Origin: Trichormus sp. M33_DOE_039 | GTDB lineage: Bacteria; Cyanobacteriota; Cyanobacteriia; Cyanobacteriales; Nostocaceae | Direction: 5' to 3' | Assembly (NCBI GenBank): GCA_015296085.1 | Contig: DVDT01000017.1 | Location: 1-32,171, forward strand | Length of the DNA stretch: 32,171 bases | Part shown: positions 15,291 through 24,952 of the stretch, in pieces | Layout: every line of letters starts with the position of its first letter | Position numbering within the stretch: position 1 is the stretch's first letter | Notes under the pieces: model-generated | What the model was told of the DNA's origin: nothing | What the model saw: only the letters and a program-made list of their open reading frames with translations | Databases searched by the model: none | Program-made: the position numbers and the translations under genes

Positions 15291-16139
15291 ATGGCTAAAA
15301 GGACTCAACCTGAACTGATTAATGTTGCTCCACCTTTTGACTTGAGTTTGCTCAATCATACGACTGAGCTAATCATTGAAGCTATCAAGTCTGGTAAATG
15401 TACATTGCTAAAAAACAAGGCTAATTACCGCACAGATAGACCAGCAAACAAGGATAAAATGGGGAGTTTACATACTAGGGGAAACTCGGAATCAGAGGTG
15501 AGTCATCCCATTGATGTTGGTAGAGTCTGTAGGGAAGTTGGAATTGAATCGCCTGTAGTCTGCGTTAACAGTCTACGAATGTTTGGTCAAATTTCCGATG
15601 AAAATCCCCTTCATTTTCATGGTTGTAGTAATTCTCATGCAGGGATGGAATTTATCATTTTTTCAGTAAAGATGATCAGTTCTTACAATCCAGAAACAGG
15701 TGCTATTTTTGCTTCCGAATGCTCACGATATTTTCCATACGAACTTCATTGTGGAGGTGTATCCCCTGTTGTATTCATTTACGAAGAAGATGGAATAGTG
15801 AAGCATATTGCAGCTGAAGTAGGAGATATGTTGATTTTACCTTCAGGGGTTTTTCATGAATTCTCTTGCCTACCAAGGACTTTTGTGGATTTATCCTCGA
15901 TAGAAGTCGCTGCCGATGTCAGTATTCTTTCTGGAGGAAGTTGGACACGAGAACCCGGTTCAACTCCAGAACAAGTTATTTCACGGACGATTCTTCTAGA
16001 AACCGGAAATGCACCTGATAATGTTGATGATTTAACGTTGGCTGATATTCCTTCTTTAAAACGATACGTGGAAACCACTATTCCCAGGTTAGACGCACGA
16101 AGTCTAGATTCCACTAACTTTCTGCTTTCTAAGCATTAA
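15291..16139 (+). CDS. Unrecognised protein with a cupin-like metal site
   Basis: A 282-residue protein I cannot assign to a named family. ATG 15291 is chosen over an upstream TTG (15279) because GAGG lies six bases in front of it. Residues 178-189 read 'GDMLILPSGVFH', an exact match to cupin motif 2 (G-x5-P-x-G-x2-H). Upstream, 'HFHGCSNSHAGMEF' (108-121) resembles cupin motif 1 but with a longer gap between HxH and Glu. A single-domain cupin with a metal centre formed by H108, H110, E120 and H189 is therefore likely. No membrane segments or signal peptide. It ends one base from the stop of the convergent glycosyltransferase gene. Function unknown; a dioxygenase, isomerase or sugar-binding role is possible. 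Confidence 0.75.
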   Translation: MAKRTQPELINVAPPFDLSLLNHTTELIIEAIKSGKCTLLKNKANYRTDRPANKDKMGSLHTRGNSESEVSHPIDVGRVCREVGIESPVVCVNSLRMFGQISDENPLHFHGCSNSHAGMEFIIFSVKMISSYNPETGAIFASECSRYFPYELHCGGVSPVVFIYEEDGIVKHIAAEVGDMLILPSGVFHEFSCLPRTFVDLSSIEVAADVSILSGGSWTREPGSTPEQVISRTILLETGNAPDNVDDLTLADIPSLKRYVETTIPRLDARSLDSTNFLLSKH

Positions 16140-16140
16140 A

Positions 16141-17250
16141 TTACCAATTAACTAAAACTTCTTCTCTCAGCATCATCCTGGGAGGTTTGTAGTTCGTGAC
16201 TAATTCGCGGTAAACAGCCAATGTTTCCTCGTTGACTCTATCTGCATGGAATCTTTCTAAGTTTTGTGGGGCGCGGCTTTTCCATTTGTAGAGTTGGGTA
16301 GGGTCTCTGAGTAATTGGCTTAAAACATCTGCTAATGTCTGACTATCTTTGGGTGGTACTAACAAACCAGCTTGTCCATTATCTAAGGTTTCAGGAATGC
16401 CATCTACATTACTGGCAATAATTGCACAACCAGCTTCTCGCGCCTCTGTCAGTACCAGCCCAAAGGATTCGCAATGGGAAGCGAGAACAAAAATATCGGT
16501 CGCTAGCATATAGCGTTGGGGTTCTGGTTGGAAACCTTCAAAATGAATCCGGTGTTTGAAACTGGTATTTTGTGCCATTCTCTCAAACATCTGGCGATCG
16601 GGGCCATCCCCGACTAAATATAAATGTGCTTGGGGAAATTCAGCCGCAATTTTCGTAAAAGCAGCAATTAACTCTGCAATGCCTTTCCGAGAATACATCC
16701 CTGCGACGGTAGTAATTGCTGGGCTATGCAGAGGTAGTGGTTGATAATTTGATAGTTGGCGATGACGGGGGCTACCCAATGTACCATTAGAAACGATTTT
16801 TAGTTTCGATTTGGGAATACCACGCCGCACCATTGCATCAGATACCGCACGACTGACCGCAATTACCCGGTCTGCTAATCCCATCAGGATGGCACTACGT
16901 TGAAACTCATTATGTACTGTAGAAACTAAACTATAGTTATTACTATTTTTCCAAATTCCCGCCAGCACAACACCTGTCATCATGTGGGCGTGAACAATAT
17001 CCGGCTGAAAGTTTTGGATAATTTCCTGCAACCGCCAAACGGCTTTCATAATATTTAATGGTTGCCGGGATTGATCTAGATGAAAATGTCTAGCACCGTA
17101 ACTTGCTAGTAATGTTTCGTATTCTCCTCCGGCTGAAGTCACAGCAACTTCGTCACCGTTTTGGGCTTGCAAACAGGCTAAGTCTACGGCTACATTCACG
17201 ATGCCATTACCAATTTTTTGAACGTGATTCGTAATATGTAATATTCTCAT
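16141..17250 (-). CDS. GT4-family glycosyltransferase
   Basis: A 369-residue GT-B enzyme. The N-terminal half starts 'MRILHITNHVQKIGNGIVNVAVDLA' in the acceptor-binding domain. The C-terminal half has 'VAGMYSRKGIAELIAAF', 'LYLVGDGPDR' and the E-x7-E donor-binding motif in 'ESFGLVLTEAREAGCAIIAS', followed by 'GIPETLDNGQAGLLVPP'. These identify glycosyl transferase group 1 (GT4), retaining, using a nucleotide-sugar donor. It lies in the same direction as the PIG-L gene, 158 bp downstream of it, and is convergent with the cupin-like gene with a 1-bp gap. Most likely part of surface polysaccharide or glycolipid synthesis; donor and acceptor unknown. Confidence 0.92.
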   Translation of the reverse strand: MRILHITNHVQKIGNGIVNVAVDLACLQAQNGDEVAVTSAGGEYETLLASYGARHFHLDQSRQPLNIMKAVWRLQEIIQNFQPDIVHAHMMTGVVLAGIWKNSNNYSLVSTVHNEFQRSAILMGLADRVIAVSRAVSDAMVRRGIPKSKLKIVSNGTLGSPRHRQLSNYQPLPLHSPAITTVAGMYSRKGIAELIAAFTKIAAEFPQAHLYLVGDGPDRQMFERMAQNTSFKHRIHFEGFQPEPQRYMLATDIFVLASHCESFGLVLTEAREAGCAIIASNVDGIPETLDNGQAGLLVPPKDSQTLADVLSQLLRDPTQLYKWKSRAPQNLERFHADRVNEETLAVYRELVTNYKPPRMMLREEVLVNW

Positions 17251-17408
17251 TTAAATTTTCTCCATACAATTATTTAATTGTGGTGTTTAGATTAAGAAAT
17301 ATTTTTATTTACTTAATTTGCTGTTCACCCAAAAACAAAAGTTATTAAACACTTTTAGCACTGGTTGAGATGCAGCCCTCATGATTTTATATATCTAGAG
17401 AATTTTCT

Positions 17409-18197
17409 CTAAAACTGAGTTTTAAAGAAAACCTCATAAGAAGTTAAAAATTGCTTAACAAAGCCTTGGGGTAAACTTTGAAGTTGCGAAGTGTATGCAG
17501 CGATCGCTTGTCGTTTCTTCTCTTGTACAGTAGTAATAGAAAATCTGTAAGCAACCGCTAAATCTGGCAATTTTAACATCAAAAATAATGGCGATCGCCA
17601 GAACAACCAAATTGGATATTGTAACAAGTCTGGTTTGATATCAGCCGCCTTGATTCCTGCTTTGACTAATGTAAATGTTGCTTCATGATCTCTATGGCAA
17701 TCTTTGTGGTGAGGAACATAGACTTCTTCAGGTTGGTACAACTTTAACAGGTCAACTAATTCTTCAATTGTCTGTTGTTTTTCTTCGCTATTTAAACTTT
17801 GTAAATGTCCATCTGGTTTAGATAAAAAGTAAATATTCGAGGACTCCACCCCCAATATTTGTAGTGCTGTTACCGCTTCGTGTCTACGAGTAGCGATAAT
17901 TTGTTTTTGTAAATCTTGATTTAAACCACCTGCACCTTCTCCATTAGTGAGAAATACCACTACAACGTTAATTCCTAGTTCTCTTTTATGGGCAATCATT
18001 CCCCCACAACCAAAAGTCTCATCATCTTGATGGGGAGAAAATACCATTGCTGTTTTATGACTAAATACTATTGGTTGACTGCCATCAAATAATAGCCATT
18101 GCCATATAAAACGAGAGTGTATATATTGTAAATTCTCTAGCCATTGTTGGGGAATTACTTTTTGAATTTTTTGTAAATAAAATTTCATGTTTAGCAT
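17409..18197 (-). CDS. PIG-L/LmbE-family N-acetylglucosaminyl deacetylase
   Basis: A 262-residue zinc-dependent deacetylase. The metal-site motif 'PHQDDE' (55-60) and the second motif P-x3-D-x-H-x-D-H, seen as 'PHHKDCHRDH' (162-171), are both complete, so it should be active. Members remove acetyl from N-acetyl sugars on lipid or small-molecule carriers. An N-terminal extension of about 45 residues precedes the domain. With the downstream GT4 gene and the two GT4 genes on the other side of the spacer it suggests a glycan pathway with a free amino sugar. The start could also be Met 4 (18188); no clear Shine-Dalgarno for either. Confidence 0.9.
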   Translation of the reverse strand: MLNMKFYLQKIQKVIPQQWLENLQYIHSRFIWQWLLFDGSQPIVFSHKTAMVFSPHQDDETFGCGGMIAHKRELGINVVVVFLTNGEGAGGLNQDLQKQIIATRRHEAVTALQILGVESSNIYFLSKPDGHLQSLNSEEKQQTIEELVDLLKLYQPEEVYVPHHKDCHRDHEATFTLVKAGIKAADIKPDLLQYPIWLFWRSPLFLMLKLPDLAVAYRFSITTVQEKKRQAIAAYTSQLQSLPQGFVKQFLTSYEVFFKTQF

Positions 18198-19323
18198 ATT
18201 TTTATTTTATTGATAACTCACAAATTTCACTTTTTCTTTACAGATACGACCAAAATTATAAGTCAATACCCATCAAACTATAATAAAGATTTGGTGTGAA
18301 AAATATTTAGTTTATTTTTAAATAATCACTGCTAATTATAAAAAACACAAAATAGTTTATATTTAACATTCGTATATGTGAAACTCATATCTCCGTTTTC
18401 TCTAAGAAAACGGAGATATCATCTACATCATTTATTTAAAAAATTGAATAGTTGCAAGTTTTAAAATAAAGTGTGGAGTCGTTAAATATATTCAAATAAA
18501 TACTCAAGGTATTTTTATGTAGATTTTAAATATCAGAGATATTAATATTAACTCACCTAACTAAAAATAATATTTTCTAAATCATAGATACTTAATTAAT
18601 TTACGTCAACAGGAAAAATTTCAAATACCAGATATAAAAAGGGGCGCAAATAATTGTAAATCTCAAATTAAATTAAGTACAAAAGTCTACTAGATTTACA
18701 CATATTTCAACTAAACTTATGAGCCTATACTGATCAGCAATACATATATAGAACAATATCAAATTGTTTTTGTACGGCGGTTCATATTTACAATATTTTT
18801 ATCAAAAACATATATTTTTTAAGAATTATACTATTTTTTAAACGTGTTTTTAGTGTATCGTATTATGCCTTAAAACCATAAAATCACTCATGACTTCTGT
18901 TGATGGTTAACTATCAAAAACTGATTGTCAAGTAGAAATTATCTGGATTGCTACCTTGCAGGAAACAAGTAATTAATAAGAAAAAATTTTACAGACAGAT
19001 TGTATTCAGTAGAACCAAATAATTATTGATATAAATAAAACATGATTTATTTTGTTGGTTGAACTTGTAAAAAGATATTGCATCATTTGTAACAAAAAAT
19101 CATACTGACGATTCTCACAATTTATGATTTTGTATCTTATGGAAAATTTCCACAATAAATTTTCTATAAAATATCCATCTAGTCAGACGTAAGCTTACTG
19201 ATTGTGTTGGAGAATGGCGAAATATAAACATTAAGCAGTGTTAATTTTCGGTTGTATATAAAAAATAATCATCTTGGTATAAAAATCAACTTATCATGCG
19301 AAATTTAATTGTGGAGAGCAGTT
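18198..19323. other. 1.1-kb AT-rich spacer between divergent glycan genes
   Basis: No protein-coding frame of note. It separates the PIG-L gene (minus) from a GT4 gene (plus) and must hold both promoters, but it is far longer than needed. It contains one perfect hairpin (18387-18419). The rest is low-complexity AT-rich DNA with no repeats that I could define. A small RNA is possible but cannot be shown from sequence. Confidence 0.5.
18387..18419. terminator. Perfect 15-bp hairpin in gene-free DNA
   Basis: ATATCTCCGTTTTCT (18387-18401) and AGAAAACGGAGATAT (18405-18419) are exact complements around a 3-base loop. No gene ends nearby and neither side has a U-run, so it is not an ordinary terminator of a listed gene. 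It could be the end of an unlisted RNA, a processing site, or a repeat remnant. Confidence 0.45.
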
Positions 19324-20493
19324 GTGGAAGATAAAAAAGAAAATTATCATACAAAGTCTGCGTCTATTCTTACCATCGGGACAGGCTGGTTTCCTCAAAC
19401 TCCAGGAGGATTAGAAAGGTATGTTTATGACTTAATTCATACCTTATTGGCACACCAAGACCAAGTAGAATTATGTGGAGTTGATCTGCCAGAAAATACA
19501 TTAAATACATCAATTAGGTTGACTAACTTAGCATCACCTGCAAGTCCAATTTGGCAAAGATTGTGGTCAATTCGGAGTAATTTCCAGAAAACTAGAGTCA
19601 GTAAACCAGATGCAATTAATTTACATTTTGCCTTGTATAGTTTTCCGGTGTTAGATATTCTCCCCAAGGGAGTACCAATTACATTTAACTTTCATGGGCC
19701 TTGGGCGTTTGAAAGTAAACAGGAAATAGGCAATAATCAACTGAGTATTTTAATCAAGCGTCGGCTGATAGAACAAACTACTTATAATCGCTGCGATCGC
19801 TTTGTAGTTTTAAGCAAAGCCTTTGGTAATATTTTACACCAAAAATACCAAGTACCCTGGAGCAAAATTCATGTTATTCCTGGTGGTGTAAATATTCATC
19901 GTTTCCAGCCCAACTTCTCAGCCCAAGTTGCGCGTCAACAACTAGGCTGGCCACAGGATCGCCCTATTTTATTTACATCACGGCGTTTAGTCCAGCGAAT
20001 GGGATTAGATAAACTCCTAGCAGCCATAGCCATCATTAAACCTAGAATACCTGATGTTTGGCTAGCGATCGCTGGTCGTGGTCATCTGCAAACTACCCTA
20101 GAACAACAAACGCAAGCACTAGGGTTAGAAAATAACGTGAAATTCTTAGGTTTTCTACCTGATGAACAATTACCTTTAGCTTATCAAGCTGCTAACCTCA
20201 CTGTAATGCCTAGCCAATCTTTTGAAGGGTTTGGTTTAGCAATTGTTGAATCTTTAGCTTGTGGTACACCAGTTTTGTGTACACCAATTGGGGGAATGCC
20301 AGAAATTTTACAACCATTCTCACCACAATTAATTACTAGTTCTACTGAAACCTCAGCAATTGCAGAAAGGTTAGAACAAATTTTACTAGAAAAACTCCCT
20401 ATTCCCTCACGAACAGATTGCCGTCAATATACGATCAATAACTTTGATTGGCAAAAAGTTGGTCAAAGAGTGCGAGAAGTAATCTTAGCTTAA
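19324..20493 (+). CDS. GT4-family glycosyltransferase
   Basis: A 389-residue GT-B glycosyltransferase. The N-terminus has 'TIGTGWFPQTPGGLERYVYDL', the acceptor-domain opening of this family; the C-terminal donor domain has 'FTSRRLVQRMGLDKLLAAI', 'LAIAGRGHLQ' and 'EGFGLAIVESLACGTPVL' with the E-x7-E pair, then 'GGMPEIL'. GTG 19324 is preferred over the in-frame TTG at 19309 because GGAGA lies six bases upstream of it. It is followed by the next glycosyltransferase after a 25-bp gap, so the two form an operon. Substrates unknown; likely exopolysaccharide or glycolipid assembly. Confidence 0.92.
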   Translation: MEDKKENYHTKSASILTIGTGWFPQTPGGLERYVYDLIHTLLAHQDQVELCGVDLPENTLNTSIRLTNLASPASPIWQRLWSIRSNFQKTRVSKPDAINLHFALYSFPVLDILPKGVPITFNFHGPWAFESKQEIGNNQLSILIKRRLIEQTTYNRCDRFVVLSKAFGNILHQKYQVPWSKIHVIPGGVNIHRFQPNFSAQVARQQLGWPQDRPILFTSRRLVQRMGLDKLLAAIAIIKPRIPDVWLAIAGRGHLQTTLEQQTQALGLENNVKFLGFLPDEQLPLAYQAANLTVMPSQSFEGFGLAIVESLACGTPVLCTPIGGMPEILQPFSPQLITSSTETSAIAERLEQILLEKLPIPSRTDCRQYTINNFDWQKVGQRVREVILA

Positions 20494-20518
20494 TTAAACA
20501 TTGACATTATTTAATCAT

Positions 20519-21667
20519 ATGAAAATATTATTTTTAGACCAAAGCGGTAAACCAGGCGGTGCAGAACTGTGTTTAATCGATATTGCTCAACCTTACCGCG
20601 ATCGCGCTTTAGTGGGTTTATTTGCTGATGGAGATTTTAGAAAGTTACTAGAACAAAATCAGATTCCCGTAGAAGTTTTGACCAGTCAATCAATTGCAGT
20701 TCGTAAACAAAGTAATTTACTCCAAGCTTTCACCAGTTTAGGACAAATTTTGCCATTAATCGCCAAGGTAGTAGAAACAGCTTATCAATATGATTTAATC
20801 TACGCCAACACTCAAAAAGCCTTAGTTGTCGGTGCGATGGCTAGTTTGATCACTCGTCGTCCCCTGGTATATCATTTACACGATATTCTTTCTTTAGAAC
20901 ACTTTAGCAAAACTAATCTACGCGTCGCCGTTAACTTAGCCAACCTTTGTGCATCCTTAGTTATAGCTAATTCTCAAGCTAGCCAAACAGCTTTTGTGCA
21001 GGCGGGAGGTAAACCAGATATTACTAGAGTTGTGTATAACGGCTTTAATTCTAAAAATTATCAAACTAGCAATGATGATATTCAAAAACTACGGCAACGG
21101 TTAGGATTAGAAAATAAATTTGTTGTTGGACACTTCAGCCGACTTGCACCTTGGAAGGGTCAGCATATTCTCATTGATGCTTTAGCTCAATTACCACCAC
21201 AAGTTACAGCAATTCTAGTCGGTGATGCCCTATTTGGTGAACAAAATTATGTTAAACAATTACATCAACAAATTGCTGAGTTAGGATTAGAAAAACGGGT
21301 GATTTTTTTAGGATTTCGTACTGATATTCCTCAATTAATGGCAGCGTGCAATTTAGTTACTCATACTTCTACCGCTCCTGAACCCTTTGGTAGAGTAATT
21401 GTGGAAGCGATGCTGTGCGGCACACCTGTAGTAGCAGCCAAAGCTGGCGGTGCAATGGAATTAGTAGAACATGGAGTGAATGGTTTTCTGGTGACACCAG
21501 GAGAACCACAAGCACTAGCACAAGTAATTAATACCTGCATTCAAGAGATAGAAATGACTGAGAAAATTGCTGGTCAGGCAAAGAATATTGCTAGGCAGCG
21601 TTTTGATGTAGCAAATGTGAATCAACAGATAGCCCAGCTATTATCTAATGTGTATCAAACAAAATAG
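20519..21667 (+). CDS. GT4-family glycosyltransferase
   Basis: A 382-residue glycosyltransferase of the same class but a different subgroup from its upstream neighbour. It starts 'MKILFLDQSGKPGGAELCLIDIA', with the GGAE loop typical of GT4 enzymes, and has 'GHFSRLAPWKGQHILIDAL', 'AILVGDALFG' and 'EPFGRVIVEAMLCGTPVVAAKAGG' with the E-x7-E motif, then 'ELVEHGVNGFLV'. ATG 20519 is chosen over the TTG at 20501 because homologous enzymes begin directly with the MKIL-type first strand. It is 25 bp after the preceding glycosyltransferase gene, in the same operon. Convergent with the CHASE2 gene. Confidence 0.92.
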   Translation: MKILFLDQSGKPGGAELCLIDIAQPYRDRALVGLFADGDFRKLLEQNQIPVEVLTSQSIAVRKQSNLLQAFTSLGQILPLIAKVVETAYQYDLIYANTQKALVVGAMASLITRRPLVYHLHDILSLEHFSKTNLRVAVNLANLCASLVIANSQASQTAFVQAGGKPDITRVVYNGFNSKNYQTSNDDIQKLRQRLGLENKFVVGHFSRLAPWKGQHILIDALAQLPPQVTAILVGDALFGEQNYVKQLHQQIAELGLEKRVIFLGFRTDIPQLMAACNLVTHTSTAPEPFGRVIVEAMLCGTPVVAAKAGGAMELVEHGVNGFLVTPGEPQALAQVINTCIQEIEMTEKIAGQAKNIARQRFDVANVNQQIAQLLSNVYQTK

Positions 21668-21761
21668 TATAAAAAGATTTCGGCATTAATGAGTCGAGAG
21701 ATCATCACAACTTGATGAAATTTCTCCTCCTACTTGCCTACTAATATTTTTTCTCTCACCT

Positions 21762-24305
21762 CTAACTCCTATTTTCATCCGATTGATTACTAAGTAATAT
21801 CGTTGCTGCTTTACTATCCATAGGCTTGGAAAAGAAATATCCTTGCCCATATTCGCAACCCAGTAATTGCAATGTACTTTTCTGTACTGCTGTCTCCACT
21901 CCTTCAGCAATCACATTCATTCCTAATGTCTCACTCAGCAAGATGATTGTCCGCACAATTGCCGCATCTTCATCGGTTTCACCCATGCGACTAACAAAAG
22001 AACGGTCGATTTTTAAAGTGTTGACAGGAAAACGGTGTAAATAACTTAAAGAGGAATATCCAGTTCCGAAATCATCAATGCTAAGGCGAATATTTAAAGT
22101 CCTCAACTGTAGCATGACTGTGATGGCTGCTTCTACATTTTTCATGGCTACACTTTCTGTAATTTCTAATTTTAAACTTTCCCCATCTAATTCTGTTGTC
22201 TCAAGAATTTGTTGAATATATTCAACTAAATCGGGTTGGGATAACTGTTGTCCAGAAATATTTATACTCATCATCAGTGGCGGATCTTGAGGAAATTGTG
22301 ATTGCCAACTGAATAATTGGGAACAAGCTTGTTCGATAATCCATTTTCCTAAAGGAATAATGAGGCCGGTTTCTTCTGCAATCGGAATAAACTCTCCAGG
22401 AGAAATAAATCCGTGCTGAGGATGCTGCCACCTGACAAGGGCTTCAAAACCAACAATTTGATTATTTTCTAGCAATACAATTGGTTGATAATGAAGATAA
22501 AACTCTTGCTGCACAATAGCACGACGCAGATCAGTTTCTAACTGAAAACGCCTCACGATTTGAGTGTGCATCCCGACGGCAAACACTTCATGACGAGCTT
22601 TACCTAAATCTTTGGCTAGATACATGGCTGTATGAGCATCTCGCAACATATTTTCTGGTTGATGCTCAAGTTGAATTTGATTAAAAGCTATACCAATGCT
22701 GATGCTAGTAAATATCTCTTGCCCATTGATTTTAAAGGGAGAGGTCATCTGTTTTTGTAACTGGTCAGCGATGCAGGTGGCAACACAAGTCTCAGGAATA
22801 TTGTCTAGCAAAATGGCAAATTCATCTCCTCCAACCCTGGCGATAATTCCCTTACATCCTATAGAGGTGGATAATCTTTGGCTGAAGTTGACTAAAAACT
22901 GATCACCAACATAGTGAGTGAAACTTTCATTAATAACTTTGAAACGGTCTATATCTAAGAAAAGTAGGGCAAAGCAATTATTTCTGCTGGTTTTCGACTT
23001 CTTGATGGCTGTTTGCAGATACTTGAGAAATAGCGATCTGTTAGGTAGTCTAGTCAGGCTGTCATAGAGTGCAATCTGCCATTGTTTATAAGCTATGACG
23101 CAGACTGCCGTGGCAAACAATGTTAAGGCAGGAGGTAATAAAGGTATCCAACCTGCTTGAGTAAATACACTAAAGCAAATACCACATAACACCGCCAAAG
23201 CAACAACTCCAGCTATTCCTAAATAAAGTGGATGTCGCAGTCGCCAAGCTAAGATACCTCCTATTACAGCCCAAATCCAAATCCATAGCACTTCTGCCCA
23301 TTCTGGCCAAAACCAAAACAGAGGATTTTTATCGAGGGTGGTGCTGAGAATCTGACTCACTAGTTGAGTATGTAAAACTACTCCTGACATCCCAGGATTT
23401 GTGGATTTCCCTGCACTGTAGGGAGTAAAAAACAAGTCTTTTAAGCTAGGTGCTACTGTACCAATGATCACCACTTTGTTTTTCACCCAATTAGGATCAA
23501 ACTTGTCCTGTAACACATCATTAAGTGATATCTGCTGTGCTACTTTCTCAGAAGCACGGTAGGAAATCATGACTTGATAACCTGCACTGTCAACATTCTG
23601 ATAACCGCCTGCATTACAAGATATAGGATGAAATACTGTGTCGCCTAAATGTAAACCATCCTGTTTGACTTGAAGTTTAATACCTTGAGCAGCTAAATAT
23701 TTTAGGCTTAAGCGGAGAGCAAAAGAGTAATACTTCTCCTCACCTTGGTAAGCATACATTAAGTTACGGCGTACAACTCCATCAGGATCGACAACGAAAT
23801 CGTTAAAGCCGATTTGTTCTTTAGCTATACCTGGAATGGGCGAAACTGCTTCTGTTTTTGTGTCACCAAGATTAGTAATAGTAATAACATTCGGCTTTTG
23901 GAGTTCTTTTCGCAGCACCTCTTGTCCGGGCGGGTGAGGAATATTGCGATAAATATCTAAGCCAATCACCTTTGGTTGAGCTTTTTGTAACTTCTGTAAA
24001 ACTTGAGCGACGGTGAGGTCGGAAAGCGGCCATTGTTGCTGTTGTTTGAGGTCAGCTTCAGTAATTCCTACAATTAATACTCGCGGATCAGGTTTTGCTT
24101 CTGGTTGAAGACGTACCATCTGATCAAAAGTGATCAATTCTAACACCTGCAATCCGCCTAGCTGTCTGATGCCCCACAAAAGCCCAGTCATCACAATACT
24201 GGCTGCAATAACAGTTTGCTTTATACTCAAATGTGGATACGGTCGTTTGAGATAAGTTACTACAGATGCTAGTGAATCAAGCTTTTTGAAGGATTGAATA
24301 ATCAC
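21762..24305 (-). CDS. CHASE2-GGDEF-EAL cyclic-di-GMP signalling protein
   Basis: An 847-residue membrane receptor. An N-terminal membrane segment (about 28-47) leads into an extracytoplasmic CHASE2 sensor (about 50-325, with 'FDQMVRL', 'PKVIGLDIYR', 'VVIIGTVAPSLKDLF'). Three membrane segments follow (about 337-407). Next is a GGDEF domain with 'SLTRLPNRSLF', 'LFLDIDRFKVINE' and an intact 'GGDEF' at 492-496, then an EAL domain from about 590 with 'EALVRW' at 621-626, 'DDFGTGYSSLSYL' and 'AEGVET'. Both catalytic motifs are intact, so it may make and break cyclic di-GMP; no RxxD inhibitory site is seen before GGDEF. The start is GTG 24305 without a clear Shine-Dalgarno. The DUF928 gene lies upstream on the same strand and the CHAT gene beyond it. 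Confidence 0.95.
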   Translation of the reverse strand: MIIQSFKKLDSLASVVTYLKRPYPHLSIKQTVIAASIVMTGLLWGIRQLGGLQVLELITFDQMVRLQPEAKPDPRVLIVGITEADLKQQQQWPLSDLTVAQVLQKLQKAQPKVIGLDIYRNIPHPPGQEVLRKELQKPNVITITNLGDTKTEAVSPIPGIAKEQIGFNDFVVDPDGVVRRNLMYAYQGEEKYYSFALRLSLKYLAAQGIKLQVKQDGLHLGDTVFHPISCNAGGYQNVDSAGYQVMISYRASEKVAQQISLNDVLQDKFDPNWVKNKVVIIGTVAPSLKDLFFTPYSAGKSTNPGMSGVVLHTQLVSQILSTTLDKNPLFWFWPEWAEVLWIWIWAVIGGILAWRLRHPLYLGIAGVVALAVLCGICFSVFTQAGWIPLLPPALTLFATAVCVIAYKQWQIALYDSLTRLPNRSLFLKYLQTAIKKSKTSRNNCFALLFLDIDRFKVINESFTHYVGDQFLVNFSQRLSTSIGCKGIIARVGGDEFAILLDNIPETCVATCIADQLQKQMTSPFKINGQEIFTSISIGIAFNQIQLEHQPENMLRDAHTAMYLAKDLGKARHEVFAVGMHTQIVRRFQLETDLRRAIVQQEFYLHYQPIVLLENNQIVGFEALVRWQHPQHGFISPGEFIPIAEETGLIIPLGKWIIEQACSQLFSWQSQFPQDPPLMMSINISGQQLSQPDLVEYIQQILETTELDGESLKLEITESVAMKNVEAAITVMLQLRTLNIRLSIDDFGTGYSSLSYLHRFPVNTLKIDRSFVSRMGETDEDAAIVRTIILLSETLGMNVIAEGVETAVQKSTLQLLGCEYGQGYFFSKPMDSKAATILLSNQSDENRS

Positions 24306-24780
24306 AAAAAGTATTACTGAATAAGGTAATTTCTGACTAAAAAATCTTTGGAATCAAAAAGTGTTTAACATTTACAGATTATGATTACACTCTTAGTTTA
24401 AATGTCTCACAAAATGATTGCTCATAAAATTCTGAGTCTCCATTAACTTTTTACTAACAGCAAAATTGTAATCATGAATATTTGATATTTTTTTCCAGTA
24501 TAAAAAACCATCCCTTCTCCTAGCATATAACTTAGGCACTAGTTGACAAAAAATTAGCATTGGCAGTTACTACACCTTTCTGTGAAATGCACCGCCAACG
24601 CTCGTGATTACTGAAAATCCGGCATTATTATGATTTTAGAATGATTTATGCCACACAGAAGCTTAGAGGCAGATACTGGCGTGGCGATTAAGTCCCACTT
24701 GCTAAAACGGGGATAGACCCGCAATGCAGTGGAACTTTTTAAAGAGTCTTCTGATTACAGACGCGATCGCAGCTTACCAC

Positions 24781-24798
24781 ACAGAGCAAAGGCTCTGT
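24781..24798. other. 7-bp perfect hairpin
   Basis: ACAGAGC and GCTCTGT pair around the loop AAAG. It sits ten bases before the larger hairpin at 24809-24855; the pair may form one structured RNA or element end. Confidence 0.4.
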
Positions 24799-24808
24799 CA
24801 CTCAGAAA

Positions 24809-24855
24809 GAATCAGGAGTTTGAGATTTCATACATCAAATCTCATCTCCTGATTC
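24809..24855 (-). terminator. Long hairpin downstream of the DUF928 gene
   Basis: GAATCAGGAG plus TGAGATTT on the left pair with AAATCTCA plus CTCCTGATTC on the right, giving about 18 bp with a small internal mismatch and an 8-base loop. It lies 98 bp beyond the DUF928 stop; on the minus strand it is followed by TTTCTG, so it could terminate that transcript before the CHASE2 gene. Confidence 0.45.
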
Positions 24856-24952
24856 AGCAATACCGAAAATCTTAGTACGTGAGCAAATTATTTAGGAGTT
24901 TCCCAATTAGATGGAAAATTAACTTCTCAACTCTAGCCTCTGAACTTCACAC

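Larger units (their letters stand above)
24648..24875 (+). pseudogene. Possible remnant of a reading frame, one internal stop
   Basis: From ATG 24648 a frame runs 22 codons to TAG (24714-24716), then stays open for 52 more codons to TAG at 24873. The residues around the stop read 'AIKSHLLKRG' then 'TRNAVELFKESSDYRRDR'. The segment is richer in GC than its surroundings. It might be the 3' end of a decayed mobile-element gene, but I cannot assign a family and chance is possible. Confidence 0.2.
24306..24952. other. Spacer between DUF928 and CHASE2 genes
   Basis: A 647-bp gap with no intact gene. Its right half is less AT-rich and carries an interrupted reading frame (24648-24875), a HIP1-type site near 24763 and two adjacent hairpins. 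The left half is AT-rich and probably holds the promoter of the CHASE2 gene. Confidence 0.5.
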
